Source: Epithemia pelagica (taxonomy: Eukaryota; Bacillariophyta; Bacillariophyceae; Surirellales; Surirellaceae). Taken from it: 64,000 nt of DNA. The stretch covers positions 1,674,001-1,738,000 of the forward strand of contig OX337237.1 in assembly GCA_946965045.2 (NCBI GenBank), given 5' to 3'. Below are positions 57,064 to 64,000 of this stretch, piece by piece. A program made the position numbers and the translations under genes. Position 1 is the first letter of the stretch; each line of letters starts with the position of its first letter. The notes under the pieces were generated by a model. The model was not told the origin of the DNA and ran no database searches. It saw nothing but the letters and a program-made list of their open reading frames with translations.

Positions 57064-58305
57064 TCACTTCCGTACAACCTGGAGGGCAAGCAATGCGGTG
57101 ACCACCAGGGCAGTGTAGAGGTTTATTGGGTGACCGTACCAGGTCCTTTCTTGACGCTTCTTGACCGCTTCTGCCATAGCAGCTGACGGATGGTGGAACT
57201 GCTCAAACAGCCGAACTAGATTTCGTTCCAGCATGGCTACAGTGACTTTCCCCACCATGGGGACATACACAACTCCTGGAATTTTTAGAAGACTTTCTTC
57301 ATCGACATTTTTATAGCTTGCAACGTTGACGACAGTTGTGTTGGGTTGAATCCACTCGGAAGGTAAAACATATGACTTTGTCGGGACACCCGTAATAACA
57401 ATGGACGACTGGGAAGCACGCAAAGATGATAGGTATCAGAAATCGGACAAAATATCATCACTTTTTCCACGGTCTGATGCAGAGTAAAGATTGACCTACC
57501 TTGCGAACGCATGATTCAGGAGTTTCATTCTCACAGACGCGAAGTCTTCCCCCGGAGAAAACATATATGGAGTTGATGTCAATGGAGTAGACTTCGGCAC
57601 CGTCATTCGATATCATGGCAGCCAAAGGGCGGCCCACAATCTCGGAGCGATTGATCACCGTGACAATCTTCCCTTCCATTTGTCGACCAATCTTTTTCCT
57701 GTCACAGCATCCAGGACACTGTTCAAGGATCTTCATGACGGAAAGAGAAGTACATGGCAGAAGGCATTTTTGTGTATTTGCTGGATAATCCAAAAATCGA
57801 ACATTGCGATAAAGATTGGTTCGGTAGGTGTGACACAGGCCCTCTACATCGCACTTGAAGCTGATGGAGTCTCTAAGGAAATCATCATGGCTCTCCCCTG
57901 AGAACGACTCGATCTGGCCAAAGATTGGATAATACACAATGATTCCGTGAACACGAGGATCGTCGTTTGCATCCATGAGAGCATTCTCCACGTCGATCGG
58001 GTCCTCCAGGGTACGCAGTTCGTACCGAAGGCCATCGGCCTTACAGGCTCGAGCTGTCCATTCAGCGTATTTCTTGGCCGCTGGGTCTTTGTTGGCTAGC
58101 AACCCAACCAAAAGTGGAGCATCTACAAAAAGTAAAAAGTTGCTTTTAGACCATGTCACATGTCACGCTTAGTTCCTTGTGATATCAATTTACCTATGCC
58201 TTGTCTCTTCAGTTCGGTTACTTTCTGCTTGATTTCATCACGAAATGGCTTGGCCACGACGCTTGCATCGATCTTAACCCCTTTGCTCGTATCAGCCACT
58301 ATCAT
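57064..58305 (-). CDS. NAD-dependent methylenetetrahydrofolate dehydrogenase (yeast MTD1 type)
   Basis: Three exons: 58194-58305, 57500-58122 and 57064-57408, with introns of 71 and 91 bp, giving 359 aa. The oxidation of 5,10-methylene-THF to methenyl-THF is part of one-carbon metabolism. Family marks: DAPLLVGLLANKDPAAKKYA, YELRTLEDPIDVENAL, GIIVYYPIFG, CDVEGLCHTYRTNLY, LPCTSLSVMKILE, the dinucleotide-binding VINRSEIVGRPLAAMI and VVITGVP-like SSIVITGVP, then YVPMVGKVTVAMLERN. Length and sequence follow monofunctional yeast Mtd1 rather than FolD-type bifunctional enzymes. Unusual is a C-terminal hydrophobic tail (NLYTALVVTALLALQVVRK) that looks like a membrane anchor. The start is the first ATG (58305); the frame is open 15 codons further. 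No upstream exon was needed. Confidence 0.9.
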
Positions 58306-58560
58306 CTTGTCACAAACAGGAACATGCTCATTCGCCGTGATCACGTCCACTGGCCACGACGAGAGGGTATCTTTTCGAAAGGTGCGGTCGCAGAACTGTG
58401 ATGGGAATCTTTCTTGGGGTCCATGCCCAACTCAGCACCCACCGGATAACCCTACGGTTCACGGTCGAGACTAAGGTACAAAAATCGAAACATGAATCTC
58501 GTTAGCAACTTTACTATCTGAATGAAGGGCTTGTGTATAATGGTAAAAAGGGAGCATTGG

Positions 58561-59862
58561 TTAGTAGCCCAAGGTTGGGTCCACTGGGTTAAGAACTTCT
58601 TCACCGCATAGGAATCGCGGAAGATTTTCCGTCACAAAGAACTCTGTTGCTTCATGCATGAATGTAGCTGTTTGGTCCATGTTGTGCGGGCTAATGAGTA
58701 TATTAGGGAGACTCCAAAGGGGGGAATCTTGGGGCAACGGTTCAGTGTCAAACACGTCCAACGCTGCTCCCTTTAGACAATTACCCGTCGGTGTCGTCGG
58801 TTGAAGATACGTATGAAGAGCTGTTTCATCAACCACTGCTCCTCGACCCAAGTTAATAAAGACCGAATTGGGTTTGGCGGACGCAAATGCAGCCTCGTTG
58901 ATCATTCCTCGTGTTTCAGGGGTTGAAGGTGCGGCACACACAATGTAGTCTGATTCGCCAAACAGTTTATGCAAACTGGATGTGGAACTGTCGTATACTT
59001 TATCGCACAACGGATCATCCTGCGAAAGTGAAGGGTTGCGACGAAGAGCAACGATTTCCATTCCATAAGCCTTTGCCAGAATGGCGCAAGCTCGGCCAAT
59101 ATCTCCATAGCCCACAATTCCCATTGTTTTTCCACGAAGCTCTTCAACCGAGTACTTCTCCCAATTCTTGTCCTTTTGTTGACGCAACAGACGAGGAAGG
59201 TCTTTCGCAAAATAACTGCATGCAAACATTACGTACTCAGCCAGAGAACTGCTAAACTGTCCCTTTGCATTGGTAACTTTCATCTTCCGAGAAGAAGCAA
59301 TTTTGCCAAAGTCTTCATTCTCAACAAAGTCAATTCCTGCAGATCGACAGTGAACCCATTGAATGGAAGGGAACGCCTTTAATACTTGAGGTAAGACGGA
59401 AGCGGCCCTTGGACAGCTAGGACTCACAAATAAAACATTTGGTTCGGAAGATTGAAAGGAGTCAAAGTCCTCCACAGAAGATCCGACAGCCAGCAACGAT
59501 GCGCCCGGTGGTAGCTTTCCGCCATGGAGAGCCGAGTTGGCGTCATCTTGTGAGGCAGAAAGTGACAATATCCGGGCCTCTTGCTTAATAAAATCAGGAG
59601 ATGACTCAACAAGAGAAAGATACTTTCCTCCTTCTCCAGAATTCTCTTCCCGGTTCCAAAATAGATTGTGGCGTTGTTTGAGTGAGTGTAAGGGTGCTGT
59701 GGCGCTCTTATTCGCAGACATGTTGTCGTTGTATCCGGATTGCCGAAGTACTCGAGCGGTGTGAAGGAAGGCAGGGTAGGAGCGATGTCTCAGTCGAGGG
59801 ATCTGTCCACGGCTGAGATGAAGACTCCAAATGTAACAAGCCGATCGTAGAATGGAACCCAT
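58561..59862 (-). CDS. D-isomer-specific 2-hydroxyacid dehydrogenase
   Basis: 433 aa, single exon. The NAD(P)-binding glycine motif VGYGDIGRACAI lies near residue 250. The catalytic triad is in place: Arg in INLGRGAVVDE (near 341), Glu in DVFDTEPLPQ (near 373) and His in SPHNMDQT (near 394). An N-terminal extension of about 60 residues is basic and Ser-rich (LRSACYIWSLHLSRGQIPRL) and could be a mitochondrial presequence. The family reduces 2-keto acids to D-2-hydroxy acids (glyoxylate/hydroxypyruvate reductase, D-lactate dehydrogenase, phosphoglycerate dehydrogenase); the exact substrate cannot be read from sequence. Divergent from ASF1 across 373 bp. Confidence 0.93.
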   Translation of the reverse strand: MGSILRSACYIWSLHLSRGQIPRLRHRSYPAFLHTARVLRQSGYNDNMSANKSATAPLHSLKQRHNLFWNREENSGEGGKYLSLVESSPDFIKQEARILSLSASQDDANSALHGGKLPPGASLLAVGSSVEDFDSFQSSEPNVLFVSPSCPRAASVLPQVLKAFPSIQWVHCRSAGIDFVENEDFGKIASSRKMKVTNAKGQFSSSLAEYVMFACSYFAKDLPRLLRQQKDKNWEKYSVEELRGKTMGIVGYGDIGRACAILAKAYGMEIVALRRNPSLSQDDPLCDKVYDSSTSSLHKLFGESDYIVCAAPSTPETRGMINEAAFASAKPNSVFINLGRGAVVDETALHTYLQPTTPTGNCLKGAALDVFDTEPLPQDSPLWSLPNILISPHNMDQTATFMHEATEFFVTENLPRFLCGEEVLNPVDPTLGY

Positions 59863-60235
59863 CACCCATCAGTATCAGTGCCTCTTGAAAATCGCAGAAT
59901 CCCTCCAATAAAGGGGGGATGTATGATTTCCTCCCCCAAATGTTCTTTTTCAAATCGGGTGGATTTTCGTCCTCCTTCGCGGGAACACGAGGGCGCAAGT
60001 CTTGCCCCCGCTTCAAGGTTTCCCGCTCGCAGCAAGCGACCGCACGATGGCGGGAAGACATGCCCTGATCGGAGGTCAACATTTTTGTGTGATGCTGATG
60101 CTGCATCATTTCCATTCTGTTGCAATTCCTCCATCTATTTCGATCTATTGCGCAATATAGTGCTCAGATCGTACACTTCGAGACCTTCATCAACCAACAA
60201 ACATCACACAACGAATCCCCTTTCCTCATTTGATC
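59863..60235. other. Divergent promoter region (hydroxyacid dehydrogenase / ASF1)
   Basis: 373 bp between two divergent start codons. No motif identified by eye; an open frame through it lacks coding character. Confidence 0.4.
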
Positions 60236-61084
60236 ATGGCGCTCGTCAATGTTGTCAATATGGTACGATTACGGTTTCATCTGAAGCAATCAACGGTTCT
60301 ACAAGTTGGTCTCAACTCAAAACTCTCATTCTATCTCCTTCTCCTAGGTTGTTTTGGACAATCCTTGCAATTTTGAAAACCCATTTCAATTTGAGATAAC
60401 ATTTGAATGCCTTCAGGAACTTGAAGATGGTACGTGATGGAAATCAATACATATAGGTCTCTTTCCAAGCACGAACTTATCATTTACATTCTGTGTCGGT
60501 CGGCAGATTTGGAATGGAAAGTTCTGTACGTTGGTTCAGCACACGACGCCGGAAAGGATCAAGTACTTGATGAAATCTTGGTCGGCCCGGTTCCAGTGGG
60601 AATTAATAAGTTTGTCCTGCAGGCGGATTCTCCCTCACCACAGCAATTGCCACCCGATGAGATTCTGGGTGTCACAGTGGTCCTTGTAACATGCAGTTAC
60701 AAAGAAAGGGAGTTTGTCAGAGTCGGATACTATGTGAACAACGAATTACTTGGCCATGATCCAGAGACCCCGCCTCCAGTCTACCCGCAATTGGATCTAT
60801 CTCAGGTACAACGGCAAATTTTGGCTGACAAACCACGCGTGACAAAGTTTCCAATTCAATGGGACGATACCAACAATGTGTCTAATAACAACAACATAGC
60901 AGTTCAATCCAACGATGTCACCATGGGAGTATCCAATGACGAGAACGCTCACAATCAATATACAATTTCAGCGGGGGGTATGAGTGCGGAAGCGAAAATG
61001 GCAGCTGCAATGGATACTTCTTTGCGAGGGACACTTGCATCTCAGAACAGCAATGGAGGAGACAATGCCATGTCCATGGACTAG
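60236..61084 (+). CDS. ASF1: Histone chaperone ASF1
   Basis: Three exons: 60236-60262 (27 nt), 60348-60429 and 60507-61084, with introns of 85 and 77 bp, giving 228 aa. The tiny first exon (MALVNVVNM) joins to VVLDNPCNFENPFQFEITFE, the family start. Then ECLQELEDDLEWKVLYVGSA, QVLDEILVGPVPVG, FVLQADSP, ILGVTVVLVTCSY and EFVRVGYYVNNE form the immunoglobulin-like core, ending near KPRVTKFPIQW. The remaining 75 residues are an Asn/Ser/Asp-rich tail. ASF1 carries H3-H4 dimers for nucleosome assembly at replication and transcription in the nucleus. The H3-binding core is full length. Confidence 0.97.
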
Positions 61085-61383
61085 ACATAGGAAGTGGTCC
61101 CCGTCGACTCGAGATCTTGTGTATAGTAGTCCTATGACCATGCTAGTTGTCGTCTGATTCAAAAAAGAGGGGTGATGGATGATGAGAAGACAAATGACGA
61201 TCTATTTATCTGCAGCGTTCGGTGCCATGGTACAAATAAGGAGCATTGATAGCTTTTTTGTATCAACACGTGAATTAATTATAGCAGGGTTTTGGGAGCG
61301 CAGAATCAATCAATAGCCATTGCCATGTGTTAAAAAAGTCTCTTGTGTCGGACTGGGCGTGGGGCCTAACAACGATGGAATCT

Positions 61384-62553
61384 TCATGCAGCAGTGCTGC
61401 AGAGAAAACACCCACCGTAGTCACCAGGGGCCTCATCATATGGTTCGGCTTTGACTCTGTCGTATGCAGGTCTTTGACTGTTCATGGATGGGTTCGTTAG
61501 AATTGGTTTCAGCTTGAGCTTGCTGCGTTTCCGATCGTCGCTATCACCTTCTTCACTCTTGTTACTTGCCGTACTGGACAAGGTCGACCGTAGATCAATA
61601 GTGACGGCATCATATGCCTCGTTAATAGCGGCGAACGAGAACTCCAACCACTCTCTAAGATCCTCTTTGCTTATTTTCGACAACTGTTGACGTGGTTTCT
61701 CCGGTACTGACTTTCCAGCTCCAAAAGCTCTTCCATGCGCACTGTTCCTTCGACGAACACCAAAAATCTTAGCTTTCTGCTGCAAGCCTTGATCGTTGTT
61801 ACTACTTCTAGAGTTCTGTTGCGATGGCTCAAACACTTTGACGGCCGGAGAAGTTCGCACCGCCAGAAGTTCCTTGGCTGTATCTATACAAATCGTTTTT
61901 GTTCTCTTACTTCTCTTGGGCGGCATCGGTTTGCGTTGGGGAAGAATTATCTTTTGTCCAGGATTGTTGTTTGTTTCGGCATTGGGTCTGATATGCTGGT
62001 CGACGCCCAGAGCTTCTTGTTCATTTCTCAATGTTGGATTGTGTCCTGTCCGCGATTGTCGTCGTCGCATTGGGGAATCACTCGAGTTCCGATCACTCGA
62101 GTTCCGATCTCTCTGGTCCTTGGAGGCTTTTCTACGAATCGCGGAGTTCTTGTTGCCTCCACTGAGTCTTCGAGCGAACTTGCCGGGTGTTTTTGTACGA
62201 GATGGCGATGAACGTACCGGTGGGTGATTCTCCATCGATTGCGACCTTACGTAGTCTATTTCATCTTGGCTTTTCTCCAGTCCGATCACGCGAGTGAGAC
62301 CTTTTCCGGAATATCGGGAAATCATGGGGTAGTCTGAACTGTGCCTGTCGTGTTCACTAGACCCTAACCTATAGTGTGGTTGCTGCATTTCTTGTTTTTC
62401 AAACGTGAGCCACCGGCCACGAAGAGTTGCTTGGCTAGCCTCTGCATCGCCAGTGTCTATCAGTCCAATGGGGAGACTTTTCTGATTTACATCACTCACC
62501 CGTGACCGTGAACTCTGCTTACCCGATGGATTGCTCTGCCATAGCGACTTCAT
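61384..62553 (-). CDS. Basic disordered protein with a Cys-rich C-terminus, function unknown
   Basis: 389 aa, single exon from the ATG at 62553. Mostly Ser/Arg/Lys/Gln-rich and likely disordered; a short NSSDRNSSDS duplication lies near residue 152. One compact helical stretch is seen: LSKISKEDLREWLEFSFAAI, then NEAYDAVTIDLRSTL. The protein ends YDEAPGDYGGCFLCSTAA. The terminal Cys pair could be a lipidation or metal site, but this is speculation. No family recognised. Confidence 0.7.
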   Translation of the reverse strand: MKSLWQSNPSGKQSSRSRVSDVNQKSLPIGLIDTGDAEASQATLRGRWLTFEKQEMQQPHYRLGSSEHDRHSSDYPMISRYSGKGLTRVIGLEKSQDEIDYVRSQSMENHPPVRSSPSRTKTPGKFARRLSGGNKNSAIRRKASKDQRDRNSSDRNSSDSPMRRRQSRTGHNPTLRNEQEALGVDQHIRPNAETNNNPGQKIILPQRKPMPPKRSKRTKTICIDTAKELLAVRTSPAVKVFEPSQQNSRSSNNDQGLQQKAKIFGVRRRNSAHGRAFGAGKSVPEKPRQQLSKISKEDLREWLEFSFAAINEAYDAVTIDLRSTLSSTASNKSEEGDSDDRKRSKLKLKPILTNPSMNSQRPAYDRVKAEPYDEAPGDYGGCFLCSTAA

Positions 62554-63591
62554 GATGGGATGAACAATGGAAAATGATGAAAAGAGAAAATGAAATCTAG
62601 TAATATTTTGGACTTTGGACTCCCTATGGCTCTACACTTATGTAGTATTTTTGTCGTCATCCCGGAGCTACTACTTGACCTAATTTATGTCACTTACATT
62701 GGAATCTCTTATGTGTTTCGCTCTCCGTCGCTATTGGCGACGACACAGACTAACAATATGAGAAGCGTGAGATCGTTTTGTGCGCTTTGCTAAAAGTATG
62801 TGGTCGGCGTGCGTCCTGCTGTTGCGTCATTCAAATACTATTGGCTTTCCTTCCGTGCTGTGTTATGTAGAGGATGCGTTGAACGGGCCATGGAATAGCG
62901 AGGATGCCGAGATCCAACACGCCACGAAATAGATGGGCACGAGGACGAAGCATCCCCCATATCCCATCCCGCTCCGTTCACACGGTTCCTTTTGGTGTAG
63001 CTCCAACTCTGAAGCAGTATATTTTCCCCGATGAGGATAGAGAGTCACCTGAAATGTCTCTTACCTCACCATGTGCGTCATGATTTGTCTGCACAACTAG
63101 AGTAAGAATGACTACATTGAGAGTATCAACTATCAACGCCTTCTTTCGGGCACCTGGCAGTGGCAGTGGCAGTGGCAGAGTGTGGGTGTGGATTATGGAT
63201 TACAAGTAACAAGTTACAAGTATCATTTTTTACCACATCGCTTTGTCGCGTGGTCGTCTCAACTCTCAACTCTCAAAAACAACAACGAGCGCACGAGGGC
63301 GCCGCGCCAGCGCAACATAAGCTCTCTTCTTACCTCATTATGTAAACGCGCGCCTTTCCACGTTCAACGGATAGATCTTACAGGTACTTAAATGGATACT
63401 TCGTCTGCGCGCGGGGAGATTCGATCCTGAATGCTCACAAAATGGAAGAAGAAGAAGAGGAGACGTTTCTTCGTCAACTTCTGTTGTCTGAGTTTATTTT
63501 CCCGTCGATTTCATTCTTCTCGTTCATGTGCGCAAGTACGCGTGAGATTTGAAGGCCATCGACCGAAATTTGATCCTTTCCAAGAGCAGCC
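62554..63591. other. Intergenic region
   Basis: 1.04 kb between divergent genes. It contains a short hexanucleotide repeat, (GGCAGT)n at about 63157-63179, and a 36-codon open frame from the ATG at 63442 that could be an upstream ORF of the next gene. Nothing else recognised. Confidence 0.4.
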
Positions 63592-64000
63592 ATGAGCTCT
63601 CGCCGCTTGTCACTTGGAGGATCAGCTCTCCGCGAGATCTCAACAAACAGCTCTGCACGAAGACTGTCGCTCGGCGGTGCTCGTCGTTCAAACACTCCCC
63701 TAAAGGACAGGCGAGAAGCTCTTGAAGACTGGAGGCGCACTTCCCGCGGCAGAGATCCATCAAGTGATGCGGAAAATGTGAACAATGATGCGAAACGGCC
63801 CAGGACACAGGTTGACTGCCCTCCACTTCCACCCTCCACGGCACAAAAGCTCGCGGAGCCTGGAATGACGGCTCTGGAGCGCTACCGCCTCAAAAAGCAG
63901 CTCAAGCAGCAACAACAGGAGCACACTGCTCGACCACCCCGGAGCTCAGCTCATGAGGTAGGACAGACGACAACTTCTCGGTTGGTTTTGTCTGAGGACT
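63592..64000 (+). CDS. 5' part of a gene cut by the window edge
   Basis: Open frame from the first ATG after an in-frame stop at 63571, running off the window end (at least 136 codons). Two copies of RRLSLGG (residues 4-10 and 23-29) are basophilic-kinase-type sites. The rest is Arg/Ser-rich with a basic coiled-coil segment (LERYRLKKQLKQQQQEH). A possible donor (CATGAG|GTAGGA) at 63956/63957 means the last part could be intronic. Family not recognised. Confidence 0.6.
   Translation, partial: MSSRRLSLGGSALREISTNSSARRLSLGGARRSNTPLKDRREALEDWRRTSRGRDPSSDAENVNNDAKRPRTQVDCPPLPPSTAQKLAEPGMTALERYRLKKQLKQQQQEHTARPPRSSAHEVGQTTTSRLVLSED

Noticed and set aside
1-64000. tRNA, rRNA, CRISPR or bacterial operon structure
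   Set aside because: None seen on reading; the genes are intron-containing eukaryotic genes. A covariance-model search (tRNAscan-SE, Infernal) would be needed to exclude small RNA genes.

Overview
The window reads as nuclear DNA of a stramenopile alga, most probably a diatom. Genes carry few, short GT-AG introns (about 60-220 bp) and lie on both strands. They include eukaryotic housekeeping proteins: UPF1, ASF1, a La-related protein, an Mpv17/PMP22-family protein, an NAD-type methylenetetrahydrofolate dehydrogenase, and a TLDc protein. The strongest taxonomic clue is a small two-exon gene at 12665-13126, whose signal peptide runs into an ASAFAP motif, the plastid-import signature of diatoms and related algae with secondary red plastids. 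The species cannot be resolved from the sequence.

Layout. 1-6.5 kb: three neighbouring genes of unknown function share a short KPxW...PI[TS] repeat. 7.4-12.2 kb: a very long ABC-type protein with a signal peptide and degenerate ATPase motifs. 12.6-26 kb: small plastid protein, Mpv17-like protein, La-related protein, a coiled-coil unknown, a TLDc (MEAK7-like) protein and UPF1. 27.3-30.2 kb: a broken DUF5060/apiosidase-like extracellular glycoside-hydrolase-type gene with a frameshift and two nonsense codons. 30.7-33.0 kb: a nuclease with a second nuclease domain (Mut7-C) set inside its EEP (CCR4-type) domain. 33.3-34.5 kb: a protein with 35-residue repeats. 35.3-37.1 kb: a membrane-associated kinase-like gene.

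37.3-55.6 kb: two nested tyrosine-recombinase retrotransposons of DIRS/Ngaro/PAT type. Element 1 has split direct repeats in the order A1-ORFs-B1-A2-B2. Element 2 sits inside element 1's terminal B2 repeat. Each carries a gag-like ORF, an RT-RNase H ORF in the SAME frame just past a single stop codon, and a tyrosine-recombinase ORF overlapping in the +1 frame. In element 2 the gag stop is UGA followed by CGG, and no in-frame ATG follows for about 98 codons, which points to stop-codon readthrough. Element 1's RT frame also has an extra in-frame UAA.

55.6-64 kb: a small protein with a mitochondrial-type presequence, an MTD1-like dehydrogenase, a D-2-hydroxyacid dehydrogenase, ASF1, a disordered basic protein, and the start of a gene cut by the window edge. 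No rRNA, tRNA or CRISPR was seen. Intron positions were inferred by eye from splice signals and protein continuity, without transcript data.
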